Both the position numbers and the translations under genes were made by a program. From assembly GCF_000007925.1 (NCBI RefSeq), contig NC_005042.1, forward strand, positions 620,001-684,000: DNA of 64,000 nt, written 5' to 3'. Each line of letters opens with the position of its first letter. Position 1 is the first letter of the stretch. Of this stretch, positions 8,148-15,828 are shown one piece after another. The notes under the pieces are model-generated. The model had not been told where the DNA came from and ran no database searches. It worked only from the letters and a program-made list of their open reading frames with translations. Source of the DNA: Prochlorococcus marinus subsp. marinus str. CCMP1375 (GTDB lineage: Bacteria > Cyanobacteriota > Cyanobacteriia > PCC-6307 > Cyanobiaceae).

Positions 8148-9292
8148 TTAAGTACACTCTCAAGAGTTAATTTGATTTTATCAGATGCTATTCTATCTGA
8201 AAAGGCATTTTCAAAAATACGAAGAGAGGCCTTCCCCATAGATATACAAATGTTGGGATCCTCAAGAAATTTTGATATGTATTTAGACAGAGTTTGATAA
8301 TCTTTAGAATTAAAAATATAGCCATTATAATCATCAATTACAACCTCTTTAGATCCACCAACATCAGATATAATTAAAGGTAATGAATAACTCATAGCTT
8401 CAATAGATGTCATTGGGAATCCTTCCCAATGACTAGATAGAATAAACACATTGCAAAGAGAATAATATTTTTCTACATTACTGACATGACCTCCAAATAT
8501 AATTTTATCGGCTATATTTAGGGTTGATGCGTACTGGTAGATTTTCTCATATAAAGGCCCGTCTCCTATAAAATAAAGTTCCCAATTATCGTAATGAGAT
8601 AGTAAGGAAAATGCATTTAGAACTGTTAAATGATCTTTTTGCTTGTCAAATCTGGCAACCATAATAAATCGAACCTTTGAATCTTTGGCATTGATAGCTC
8701 TATTTCTATATGATTTTCGATCTACAGAATTATGAATTAAATCTATCTTTCTATAAGGAAAGCCTTTCTTTAAGGCTAAATTGTAATCAAATTCAGATAC
8801 AACTATAAATTTTTTAGTAATCACAGAGAGGATTCGCTCGAGTATTAGATATATAGTCTTAGTTAATTTTCTCTTAGGCGCAACAAATGACCATCCGTGC
8901 ACAGTATGTATAGAAGGTGTCATGCTTATGAAAGCTGCAATTCTAGAAATAATTCCAGCTTTGCTTGAATGAGACCATAATATTGATTTAGGTGATCGAA
9001 TAGTAAATATTGTTAGCCATAGAATGGCAAGTACATCATTAAATATTGAAATTGGATGTACTAAATATGGGTTGATAGTATATTTTATAGAAAGTTTATC
9101 AAGTCGTTTTATGAATAAGGCCTTTTTACTATTTCCAGTTATAACATGAACAGAGCAATTAAAAGATTCAAGTGTCTTTATCAGATTTAGAATATGAGTA
9201 TGTACTCCCCCTACAGTATCTGATCTTGTTACAATCAAATTTATTCTGCTTGGTTGCTTAGATAAAAACAATTTTTTAACTTTTCTATTCAT
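8144..9292 (-). CDS. Family 4 glycosyltransferase
   Basis: A 382-residue GT-B enzyme of the GT4 group. The N-terminal domain has the glycine-rich acceptor loop VTRSDTVGGVHTHILNLI. The C-terminal donor domain has IMVARFDKQKDH and the E(x7)E motif in HWEGFPMTSIEAMSYSLP, followed by ISDVGGSKEVV. It is the first gene of the four-gene operon and overlaps the next gene by four bases. It probably adds a sugar to the lipid-linked O-antigen or capsule intermediate; donor and acceptor cannot be read from sequence. Confidence 0.88.
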   Translation of the reverse strand: MNRKVKKLFLSKQPSRINLIVTRSDTVGGVHTHILNLIKTLESFNCSVHVITGNSKKALFIKRLDKLSIKYTINPYLVHPISIFNDVLAILWLTIFTIRSPKSILWSHSSKAGIISRIAAFISMTPSIHTVHGWSFVAPKRKLTKTIYLILERILSVITKKFIVVSEFDYNLALKKGFPYRKIDLIHNSVDRKSYRNRAINAKDSKVRFIMVARFDKQKDHLTVLNAFSLLSHYDNWELYFIGDGPLYEKIYQYASTLNIADKIIFGGHVSNVEKYYSLCNVFILSSHWEGFPMTSIEAMSYSLPLIISDVGGSKEVVIDDYNGYIFNSKDYQTLSKYISKFLEDPNICISMGKASLRIFENAFSDRIASDKIKLTLESVLN

Positions 9293-9534
9293 TATATATA
9301 TAATATCAATAACTGATGATCAGAATTTTGGGGACTAATCCCTGCGAAAGTTGAGATATTCGCAATCTAACTAATCACTTTTAGATTCCGAACAACGGAT
9401 AGTGCTTTTAATGGCATCCTTGAGTCTTTGCTTAGGAAGATAAGCGAGCATCCCCAGGAAAATTCAATACAAAAACCTTAATCAACGAATTAAAGATTTC
9501 TTTAACTCTAGCTTCATTTATTAAAAATGTCAGT

Positions 9535-9553
9535 GAGAGGCATTGCACCTCTC
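9535..9553 (-). terminator. Hairpin downstream of the histone-like gene
   Basis: Perfect 6-bp stem GAGAGG/CCTCTC with a 7-base loop, 31 bases after the stop of the minus-strand histone-like gene. On that strand it is followed by ACTGACATTTTTAAT, a weak U-tract. Probably the intrinsic terminator. Confidence 0.5.
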
Positions 9554-9583
9554 ATGCCGCTTGTGTCGGTCTGACTATGAGAA

Positions 9584-10120
9584 TTATTTTGCTATAGCTG
9601 TTTTGCTGGCAGGTGCCCTTTTCGCACGTCTCGCTTTTCGTGGTTTAACTGTTGTTGCTGTTGGAACAACTTTTTTAGTAACAGCTTTTTTGGCAGTTGT
9701 CTTTTTAGCAGAAGAAGCCTTTTTGACAGTTGTTTTTTTAGCTACAGCTTTTTTTGCAACAGCTTTTTTGGCAGTTGTCTTTTTAGCAGAAGAGGCTTTT
9801 TTGACAGTTTTCTTTGCGGGAGCTTTTTTAGCGCTACGCGTGCGATGAGCAAGAAGCATTGCCCACTCTTCAGCTGATACGTTTGCAGGCTTATTGCCGT
9901 GCTTTTCAGTTTGCTTGGCAGCCTTTTCTATGTCCTTGATTAGATTTTTCCAAGAAGATGCATAGCGTTTGTCGGATTGAGACTTTGCTCCGCTTTCCAC
10001 AAGAGATTCAACTACACCCTGTGCAGTGATTTTCTTGCGTCGACGATTAAAGATTTCCTTTTGTAGAGTAGCGATCATGGCCTCAGCCTTCGCACTCACT
10101 TTGATAGTTAGTTGAGACAT
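9584..10120 (-). CDS. Histone H1-like Lys/Ala-rich DNA-binding protein
   Basis: A 178-residue basic protein. The N-terminal ~95 residues form a folded-looking domain (MSQLTIKVSAKAEAMIATL, VSAEEWAMLLAHR). Residues ~97-178 are a Lys/Ala/Thr-rich tail with repeated AKKT, AKKA and KKASSAKKTTAKKA units ending KARRAKRAPAS. Such tails occur in bacterial histone H1-like (Hc1, AlgP-like) proteins that bind DNA non-specifically. A nucleoid-associated or DNA-protective role is inferred. The complementary plus-strand frame is open only because of the repetitive tail. Confidence 0.75.
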   Translation of the reverse strand: MSQLTIKVSAKAEAMIATLQKEIFNRRRKKITAQGVVESLVESGAKSQSDKRYASSWKNLIKDIEKAAKQTEKHGNKPANVSAEEWAMLLAHRTRSAKKAPAKKTVKKASSAKKTTAKKAVAKKAVAKKTTVKKASSAKKTTAKKAVTKKVVPTATTVKPRKARRAKRAPASKTAIAK

Positions 10121-10135
10121 ACAGGTAGTTAATTC

Positions 10136-10170
10136 CTATATACAACCTCTACCACAAATAGGGTATATAG
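10136..10170. promoter_or_regulatory. Inverted repeat in front of the histone-like gene
   Basis: Arms CTATATAC and GTATATAG, 8 bp each with a 19-base spacer, lie 15-50 bases upstream of the histone-like start codon. On the minus strand one arm contains a TATATA box that could be the -10, so the repeat might be an operator. Weak evidence. Confidence 0.3.
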
Positions 10171-10214
10171 ATCAAATCGAAGATACTACCGCTGTCATGT
10201 CAGATGTTAGACGA

Positions 10215-10391
10215 CTAAACTTTTACACTATATTGATTGGCAATTCCCGCCATGTCTTCCATTGAAAGCTCTTGAAAATAATTGCATAAACACTGATAGG
10301 TACTGAGATATTCGTTAAAGGTATCTAGGCGTGCATTAGGAGGCTTATGCATCGCTAAGGAGATTTTTAGAGCAAGTTGATCTTTAGTCAT
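10215..10391 (-). CDS. Small protein (58 aa) paired with a Cys/His-rich protein
   Basis: Frame opening MTKDQLALKISLAMHKPP and closing AGIANQYSVKV, with a TAG stop at 10215-10217. It has no membrane helix and is mostly helical and polar, with two Cys (TYQCLCNYF). The start lies 3 bases after the stop of the Cys-rich gene on the same strand, so the two are probably co-translated. The family is not recognised. The protein-like composition and tight spacing are the main evidence. Confidence 0.5.
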   Translation of the reverse strand: MTKDQLALKISLAMHKPPNARLDTFNEYLSTYQCLCNYFQELSMEDMAGIANQYSVKV

Positions 10392-10394
10392 TTG

Positions 10395-10586
10395 TTAAGC
10401 AACCTCAGAACAAAGAGTGTATTTATCTTCAAAATTTTTGTGCCAGCGAGGGCATGAACTGGTCAAATGTGAACCTTGTGGAATAAGGCGGTGATGGGCA
10501 TGACAAGTAAGAATTGTGTGGGAATATCTATCGCATGAATAGCGAAAATGTTGGCAGGTCATGCAAACGCAAGCTGAACGTGACAT
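10395..10586 (-). CDS. Small Cys/His-rich protein (63 aa), possible zinc binder
   Basis: Unrecognised protein opening MSRSACVCMTCQHF, then CDRYSHTILTCHAHHRLIP and SSCPRW. There are seven Cys and several His spaced as CxCxxC and CxxH, which suggests metal binding. The frame continues upstream to 10673, but the ATG at 10584-10586 is preferred because AAAGGAA lies about 8 bases upstream and the conserved-looking part begins there. It is followed by the 58-residue gene after 3 bases. Function unknown. Confidence 0.6.
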   Translation of the reverse strand: MSRSACVCMTCQHFRYSCDRYSHTILTCHAHHRLIPQGSHLTSSCPRWHKNFEDKYTLCSEVA

Positions 10587-10944
10587 TCTAAGAGTTCCTT
10601 TTTCGAGATAGTTACGACTCTCTTTCGCAGATCGCTTTTTGAGGAGTACTTTTTGGGCTGAACTCTTAAACATTGTCTTAGTCCAATAGGTTGTGCTACT
10701 ACAGGACTCAAGTCAGATGCACGGAAAACTGCATAAGGCGAAGAAGGCACGGCCATGGACTGTCTGTAGTAGTACAAGTATACTAGTCTATTCGTTAGGG
10801 TGCTGTCAACACCTTCTATATGTCCAATTTATGTTATCTTCTATCAATCTCAGATGAGATCTTGCTAGAGATAGAACTCTCAAGCAGATGTGATATTGGC
10901 TAGACCAAATCATTAATTGGACAAACTTCATTGAGTAATTTTTT

Positions 10945-11109
10945 ATGACAACAAGACAATTAAATAAAGAGTATGCAAACACAATGCTTGCAGCAGCTGA
11001 AGCTTTAGGTAGGAGGGAAACTATGGAGCTTTATAAGAAAGCACGGTCAATCAAAAAGAAGTTGCATGGAGAGGATGCTGACCGTCCTCTTATCAATATT
11101 GATAATTAG
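10945..11109 (+). CDS. Small basic soluble protein (54 aa)
   Basis: Frame MTTRQLNKEYANTMLAAAEA continuing to the end PLINIDN and a TAG stop. Helical and Lys/Arg-rich (MELYKKARSIKKKLHG), with no hydrophobic segment. ATG start after a T-run with no strong ribosome-binding site. The family is not recognised; amino-acid composition supports a real gene. Confidence 0.5.
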   Translation: MTTRQLNKEYANTMLAAAEALGRRETMELYKKARSIKKKLHGEDADRPLINIDN

Positions 11110-11800
11110 ATTTCGCTCTTTGGATGCCTTAGGCAAGCCCATATAGAATCTTTATTCAGTTATGTAGTAATACTGCTGTCAAACGTTAGGAATTTGAGAG
11201 GGTGTAGCTTGACCTCATAGCATGAATATCCTCTAATAGGTTCAAGATATATATTGCTCACCTTTTTAAGATGTCTTATGGTTTCTCTAATTCTTTAAAT
11301 AGCTTACTTAGGTTGAGGGATGTCTGATTTTCAGCGTTACGTTTAATTGACTGATTTAGGTAACAGTACTTTTCAATAACCGGAAGTATTCAATTTCTAA
11401 TTCTTGTAGCACATGAGACCCAACTGTAGTTATGTTCTCAAGGTTTGTTTCTCCTAGACTACTGTTATCTATCTACGAACAGGGTTTCAATAGGCCTGTG
11501 AAATAGAGGATGATGAAGAGCATGATTTCCATGTCTTTTGTACAGAGCATCAAATTGTCTACAAGGTTGAGCGTCTTTAGACTTCTGTACTGCCATGAAT
11601 TACTTGATATCTAACTAATGGAGAGTAGTTCTTTTTATAGCTTGAATTATGAGCAATGATCGATTTAAAGCCTCTATGGGATTCTAGTTTATCTCAGATA
11701 AGCATCAGATTCTATATACAGATAAAATGAGCGATTAGTAAAAGCAGCCAATCATCTTGACCTTGACCTTTAGATTACGCTTATAAGAACAATGAAGTTT
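11110..11800. other. Gene-poor, apparently decayed region
   Basis: About 690 bases with no convincing complete gene on either strand. A plus-strand stretch at roughly 11509-11580 translates as DDEEHDFHVFCTEHQIVYK then VERL and a stop. This reads like the C-terminus of a protein, but a TAG closes the frame just upstream, so it may be a pseudogene remnant. A GCTGTCA...GTTAG string near 11175 resembles one near 10190. Nothing else is interpretable. Confidence 0.4.
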
Positions 11801-11956
11801 TTATGAGCGAAAGTAGGAATCAAAGCGTACTGACATACTCACCTCAGAACCGCTAGGGAGCCTATAGCATTTTTCTATACCCCATTCTCTAGGAATAATT
11901 TTTATACCGGTTACACCTTTAGGAAGTGGCGAGGAGGCCATGCGCGCTCGATCCAT
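11801..11956 (-). CDS. Possible small protein (51 aa)
   Basis: Minus-strand frame opening MDRARMASSPLPKGVTG, continuing with IIPREWGIEKCYRLPSGSEV and ending RFDSYFRS. The ATG is at 11954-11956, with an alternative Met at codon 6. Balanced composition with aromatic, Pro and Gly residues is more protein-like than random AT-rich DNA would give. No recognisable family and no good ribosome-binding site. It lies at the edge of a decayed region and may be a remnant. Confidence 0.38.
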   Translation of the reverse strand: MDRARMASSPLPKGVTGIKIIPREWGIEKCYRLPSGSEVSMSVRFDSYFRS

Positions 11957-12103
11957 TGAAAGGACAATTAATTAAAAGATAAGCTTTTCTAACATCTTTA
12001 TTAATTTCTGCAATGATCAAAAGTACTTCCCTGGAGATAAATTTTTACTATTTTTATTAGCTTATAGTTGCTTTTTGTTCTTATGTTCAATTAGTCCGCA
12101 TTA

Positions 12104-12349
12104 ATGCTAATGAAAATAACTTTTACTTTTGGTTCTGAGGAAATTGACTGCAAAGAGTTTGCTGATGCAATCGGGGTTGAATCTAATGTGGATGAAGCCG
12201 ATAACGTGACAATATCCTATGAACTCAATAAAGAAGATCTTAAAAATATTGAGGGCTTGAAGAAACTAAGGATGGAAGAACTTTGTAGACAATTCTTTGA
12301 TGATATTTTAGCCGAAGAGACGATATCAGTTCGCTGGCATAATAATTGA
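12104..12349 (+). CDS. Small acidic protein (81 aa)
   Basis: Unrecognised soluble protein with an alternating beta-like start (KITFTFGSEEIDCKEF) and an amphipathic acidic helix (LNKEDLKNIEGLKKLRMEEL), ending SVRWHNN. No signal or membrane helix. An alternative start is Met3. It is convergent with the next gene, with a 2-base gap between stop codons. Confidence 0.55.
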   Translation: MLMKITFTFGSEEIDCKEFADAIGVESNVDEADNVTISYELNKEDLKNIEGLKKLRMEELCRQFFDDILAEETISVRWHNN

Positions 12350-12351
12350 CT

Positions 12352-12552
12352 TTAAGTAAATTCTCCAGTTGCAATTTCGTTTGATCTAGCTATTAGTACT
12401 AGTAGTGATAATTTTATGGCATTCGAATACTTAATTGTTCCAATAGCAGGAGTGTTGTTTTGTCCTTTTACGATAATTTTTCTGTTTGATATGCGAAATG
12501 AGCTAAGGATGAAAAATGGTTCACATATTTCTTCCAAAGTTGCCTGACTCAT
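12352..12552 (-). CDS. Possible small protein (66 aa)
   Basis: Minus-strand ATG frame opening MSQATLEEICEPFFIL, then a basic segment (RISNRKIIVKGQ) and a hydrophobic stretch near 46-56. The family is not recognised. Convergent with the 81-residue gene; the stops almost touch, which is typical of compact genomes. Coding is plausible but not certain. Confidence 0.42.
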   Translation of the reverse strand: MSQATLEEICEPFFILSSFRISNRKIIVKGQNNTPAIGTIKYSNAIKLSLLVLIARSNEIATGEFT

Positions 12553-12804
12553 AATGGTTTTAGCAGAACTTTGGTTTGATACTCAGTCTTTGATATAGCT
12601 GGGTTTAAAAGTGTCTGATAGATTTCTTGCGTAATTTACTTTACAAAAAACATTAGGGCTAATTTTTGCACTTCTCAATAGGCCTCTAGCCATAGAAAAT
12701 TTTTATTCTGAGGGCCTTCCTTCTTATTTGTACCTATTGATTAATAGTTAAACTCCTTTGTCGGATTGCAATAAAAAATTAGTCGTTCAAAGAAGCACAT
12801 AAAA

Positions 12805-12833
12805 AAGCCCCTATCTTATGGAGAAGGAGGCTT
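12805..12833 (-). terminator. Intrinsic terminator on the minus strand
   Basis: On the minus strand AAGCCTC pairs with GGGGCTT (7 bp with one G-U) and is followed by TTTTTTATG. It implies a minus-strand transcript arriving from 12.85-13.0 kb, where no protein gene is seen. Confidence 0.5.
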
Positions 12834-12848
12834 CAGAAAGACTGAGGG

Positions 12849-13021
12849 ATCCCCATCACCCAGACTTTTCAAAACCTTAGCAAGTATTTTTGGCCTTGGG
12901 AGTACTATTGACACTAGATATAGAATTCTCTTAACGATTCTTTGCCTTCATGACCCTATCAGTAGTAGGGGTTGCCTACCGAAAGGAATATAGTTATAAA
13001 TAGTATCCCCATCACCCAGAC
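12849..13021 (+). repeat. Two direct copies of a 17-bp motif
   Basis: ATCCCCATCACCCAGAC occurs exactly at 12849-12865 and at 13005-13021. The first copy is followed by TTTTC. The second leads directly into a strong terminator hairpin. Both are in non-coding DNA and probably belong to small RNAs. Confidence 0.8.
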
Positions 13022-13050
13022 CCTTGGGACGCTATCCCTAGGGTCTTTTT
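12933..13050 (+). ncRNA. Candidate small RNA with intrinsic terminator
   Basis: A non-coding plus-strand transcript of about 110-120 nt is suggested. TTGACA (12908-12913) with a 17-base spacer to TTAACG, or a -10-like TAGAAT at 12921-12926, could start it. It ends at a hairpin, AGACCCT/AGGGTCT plus GGGA/TCCC, followed by five T. No open frame is present. The second copy of the 17-bp motif lies just before the terminator. The 5' end is uncertain. Confidence 0.5.
13018..13050 (+). terminator. Strong intrinsic terminator
   Basis: An 11-bp stem (7 + 4 bp separated by one T-T mismatch) with a 5-base loop, then TTTTT. It is the clearest plus-strand terminator in this region and no coding gene precedes it. 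Confidence 0.75.
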
Positions 13051-13209
13051 CTTGAAATTTGAGCTTTTCTCTAGATTGCCTGTCAAAAATACGAATAGCC
13101 TGTGGAAAAGCTGGCCAGAAACTAGTCGTTTTGCGTAAGCAAATGTTGTTTTTTAATCTTTATATTTTGATTTTAAAAAGTTAGAGAAAAATATTTGAGT
13201 ATAGAAAAT

Positions 13210-13563
13210 CTATTCAGAGCAAACTTTTTCTTGAAAACTAGCTTTAAATGATGATTCTTCTTCTATGCCAATGCACTTAAGCTCTGATTGAACAGATTTT
13301 CGATTTTGTGTATCTTTCGAATTATTGAAGATTTCTTCAATAATAGGCTTTGCGCATCTATTGCCTGTCTCGAAAGGTGATTCCCCAACCATTTGACCCT
13401 CTGTGAAGCATTCGCAGAAATCAGGAGTTAGATTCTCTCCATACAATTCTTCCATGCCTGAGTTCATGCATTCTTTGTATTTGGATTTTCTTTCAGACTG
13501 ACAGCTAGTCATAAACACCAATAAAATTGGAGTAAGTAGGAATAGGGGAATACTTTTTTTCAT
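13210..13563 (-). CDS. Small Cys-containing lipoprotein
   Basis: A 117-residue secreted protein. Signal peptide (MKKSIPLFLLTPILLVF) with lipobox MTSC giving a lipidated Cys21, so probably attached to a membrane. The mature part has six further Cys in pairs (KECMNS, FCECF, NRCAKP, LKCIG, KVCSE), suggesting disulfides. The family is not recognised. A 44-residue membrane-protein gene ends 3 bases upstream on the other side of its start, so the two may form an operon. Confidence 0.7.
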   Translation of the reverse strand: MKKSIPLFLLTPILLVFMTSCQSERKSKYKECMNSGMEELYGENLTPDFCECFTEGQMVGESPFETGNRCAKPIIEEIFNNSKDTQNRKSVQSELKCIGIEEESSFKASFQEKVCSE

Positions 13564-13566
13564 TAT

Positions 13567-13701
13567 TCAAAATTTAATTATTTGGAGGATTTTCCCAAAG
13601 AACTCAGGGAATGAGCCTATTACAATAAGCAGAATCCCTATCAAGACGGCAATATATGCTGCGTCATACATTAAATCTTTAGAGTTGTATTTCTTTGTCA
13701 T
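13567..13701 (-). CDS. Small single-helix membrane protein (44 aa)
   Basis: Frame MTKKYNSKDLMYDAAYIAVL continuing IGILLIVIGSFPEFFGKILQ to TGA at 13567-13569. One clear membrane helix (about 16-31) is followed by a short amphipathic end. It is immediately upstream of the lipoprotein gene on the same strand, 3 bases apart, which supports translation of both. Function unknown. Confidence 0.55.
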   Translation of the reverse strand: MTKKYNSKDLMYDAAYIAVLIGILLIVIGSFPEFFGKILQIIKF

Positions 13702-13746
13702 CAGTTTTTAGAGTCTGAGGATTGGTAAATCAAATTCCACGGATTA

Positions 13747-13932
13747 ATGAACTATTTTCTATGCTTATGGGAAGAAAACGTAAAATTAACCTTGGCTCCA
13801 ATATCTCATATCAATTCTTTTAACGCCTTTATGGGAATTTTTTTGATTAGCTATCACATCACTATTTGTACTGATTGGAGTTGGATCCCTATAAATAAGG
13901 CTGATTATGACCTTCCCTATAAGAATAAGTAG
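13747..13932 (+). CDS. Doubtful small ORF (61 aa)
   Basis: ATG frame opening MNYFLCLWEENVKLTL, with a moderately hydrophobic middle (AFMGIFLISYHITICT) and the end ADYDLPYKNK. It lies divergent from the 44-residue membrane gene. No ribosome-binding site or recognised motif; kept as a low-confidence call. Confidence 0.25.
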   Translation: MNYFLCLWEENVKLTLAPISHINSFNAFMGIFLISYHITICTDWSWIPINKADYDLPYKNK

Positions 13933-14023
13933 TTAAGGTCTAATTAGAGAATAATTCTACTCATAAGCAATTTGTTAATTTCAACTGTTAATCAATATAA
14001 GAAGCTGATTTAATTGTTTAGCT

Positions 14024-14383
14024 TTATACAAAAAAATCAAGCTTGGGATCTTCTTCAGATACTTTAGAAATATATTTTATGTCTTGCTCTTCTTTCAGGC
14101 CATATTCTTTAGAGATTTTGATGATCAACTGCTCTAATGCTTGGGACCATACTTCTTCTGTATATGCCCACATTTTCTCACTAAACCTTTCATTAAAACC
14201 CTTATCACTTTGCCTTTTGCTATCTATCTGACTTATTTTCTTTAGCCCCTCATCACTTGAAAGTGATTTAACTTTGTAATATCCCATCATCATCATCTTG
14301 ATACTAAATTTCTGCTTTTCATCCTCATATTTATTAAGAGCCTCTTTTCGACATCTTTCTGCAAATTCAGGTGATAAAGTCAT
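14024..14383 (-). CDS. Soluble helical protein (119 aa)
   Basis: Unrecognised, highly charged and mostly helical protein (SPEFAERCRKEALNKYEDEK, MWAYTEEVWSQALEQLIIKI). The frame also opens upstream with a TTG at 14422, but the ATG at 14381-14383 (MTLSPEF) starts the well-behaved sequence and is preferred. No membrane helix. No neighbours within 300 bases suggest a role. Confidence 0.6.
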   Translation of the reverse strand: MTLSPEFAERCRKEALNKYEDEKQKFSIKMMMMGYYKVKSLSSDEGLKKISQIDSKRQSDKGFNERFSEKMWAYTEEVWSQALEQLIIKISKEYGLKEEQDIKYISKVSEEDPKLDFFV

Positions 14384-14860
14384 GATAAAGATGCTTTTAG
14401 AGATATGATGCCTCAGGGACAAAACTGATGAATCAAGTCTACTTTAACGAGTTTTTTAATAGCTTCCATTGAATAAATAAATTTGTTCAAAATTGATTCC
14501 CAAGAAATCAAAATGTGCTGTTAATTTTATATGAATACCTTGATTGCAAACATTTCTTTCCCTTGAAAGTCCTAAAAATTACGGGAAAGGATATTGTATA
14601 TGAAACAATTTTTTTAAGTTTCTTATAGCTTAAGTTAAATAAATGGGAATGTCTATATCGTAAGCATGATAGCTATTTTAATCTGTAATTGATGAAATCT
14701 ATTTCTGGGAATTATTGGGTTTAAGTTTATAACTATATGCTGATATTCTGCTCAAACTTTTAGTTTGATCCATGAAAGTAGTTTTATTGCTTTCTTAGTA
14801 GCTCATAGCATGAGAGAAGAGTTTCAAAATTTAAAAAATTAATTCATTAAAATGATCGCT
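14384..14860. other. Intergenic region without recognised features
   Basis: AT-rich DNA with frequent stops on all frames. No credible small gene, terminator or RNA was seen. Confidence 0.4.
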
Positions 14861-15013
14861 TCAATCATCTTTCTTAGCTTTTCTAATTAAAGGATTCCTT
14901 GGAAAGAAAAAGGTTACAAGCCTTCCGAAGAAATAACTGCCAATAAGTCCTAAAGCTAAACCAGCTGCATATAGAAGGTTTGCTTGGCTGCTTGTAGTAA
15001 GTATTGGATGCAT
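14861..15013 (-). CDS. Small single-helix membrane protein (50 aa)
   Basis: Frame MHPILTTSSQANLLYAAGLA continuing LGLIGSYFFGRLVTFFF and ending with a basic tail (RKAKKDD). One membrane helix (about 12-38). It lies downstream of another tiny membrane-protein gene on the same strand, separated by a long perfect hairpin. The family is not recognised. Confidence 0.55.
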   Translation of the reverse strand: MHPILTTSSQANLLYAAGLALGLIGSYFFGRLVTFFFPRNPLIRKAKKDD

Positions 15014-15042
15014 TTTAGAGAGAAGCAAAGCTCTCAAAAGGG

Positions 15043-15093
15043 TTTTAAACAGTAGAAGCTTAGTTTATTTGACTAAGCTTCTACTGTTTAAAA
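15043..15093. repeat. Perfect 22-bp inverted repeat (stem-loop)
   Basis: Arms at 15043-15064 and 15072-15093 are exact reverse complements around a 7-base loop. The arms centre on GTAGAAGCTTAGT. It lies between two minus-strand genes for small membrane proteins, 25 bases after the stop of the upstream one. It could be a terminator or an RNA-processing site, but its length is unusual for an intrinsic terminator and no good U-tract follows. Confidence 0.9.
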
Positions 15094-15118
15094 TGCCAAA
15101 ATCTCTGAGAATTCTTAT

Positions 15119-15262
15119 TTAACCGTTGTCTTCAACATCAAATTTCGAGAGATTGGGACCTGCTATTGCTCCCACGACTGCAAAAAGAATTAATGAAATC
15201 ACTCCAGCTGCTGCTGCAGAGGGTGTAAAACCACCTAGCGCGATAGTAGATAAAAAATTCAT
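15119..15262 (-). CDS. Small single-helix membrane protein (47 aa)
   Basis: Frame MNFLSTIALGGFTPSAAAAG, then VISLILFAVVGAIAGPNLSK, ending DVEDNG. The open frame extends to 15319 but the ATG at 15260-15262 gives a compact protein like its relative at 40269-40418, with which it shares the TPSAA-...-LFAV-...-GP pattern. One membrane helix after a Pro/Ala-rich segment. Such layouts occur among small photosynthetic-complex subunits, but no named subunit is recognised. Confidence 0.6.
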   Translation of the reverse strand: MNFLSTIALGGFTPSAAAAGVISLILFAVVGAIAGPNLSKFDVEDNG

Positions 15263-15487
15263 AAGAAAAGCCAAGGCATGGCATTGATTATCCGGAGAGC
15301 ATACAAACTTACAGATCAAATAATAAGAGATTTACATTATATCTTCTTATTTAGTTGGATTAATCGGAAAGTATGAATAGTTTTGCCTTCTAAAGCCAGA
15401 TTTAGATTTGCAGATGGTTTTAGGGGGTTGGTTTTGAAGCTATCAAATAAAGCCGTTTTAAATATGATGTCATTTAAACAATGGCTT

Positions 15488-15604
15488 TTATATCAACCCT
15501 AATGAACCTGCTGTAAGCCCTACGGTTAAGAAAAAAGCAAATTCAAGCAAGTCTCTACTCCCAGTTGGAATTGAATTAAGAACAACGTAAAATCGTTGAG
15601 TCAT
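15488..15604 (-). CDS. Very small membrane protein (38 aa)
   Basis: Frame MTQRFYVVLNSIPTGSRDLL then EFAFFLTVGLTAGSLGLI and TAA. One hydrophobic segment at the C-terminus. The sequence looks protein-like (SIPTGSRDLLEF), but it is short and no ribosome-binding site is evident. Confidence 0.42.
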   Translation of the reverse strand: MTQRFYVVLNSIPTGSRDLLEFAFFLTVGLTAGSLGLI

Positions 15605-15828
15605 TTGAACCTTGTACTCACAGGTTCAGAGAGGCTAGTAAATTTTTTTTCTGAATGCGTTTTAAAAATCATAAATTGCTCTTAAAAATTAGATTTTCTA
15701 CTTATTTCAGCATCTTTGGGAAATTTAAATCTTTAATACCTATTAGAAAACTTCAGTTCCCATAGTTAGCAATCAAAAGTTTTTTGATAGTTTGAAGGAA
15801 TTTCTTTTTTTTATCAAAAAATGATCTT

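Noticed and set aside
9543-9848. 101-residue plus-strand frame opposite the histone-like tail
   Set aside because: Antisense of a Lys/Ala repeat; hydrophobic low-complexity translation without a ribosome-binding site.
10559-10777. 72-residue minus-strand frame overlapping the Cys-rich gene
   Set aside because: Different frame from the Cys-rich protein, random-looking composition; covers its promoter region.
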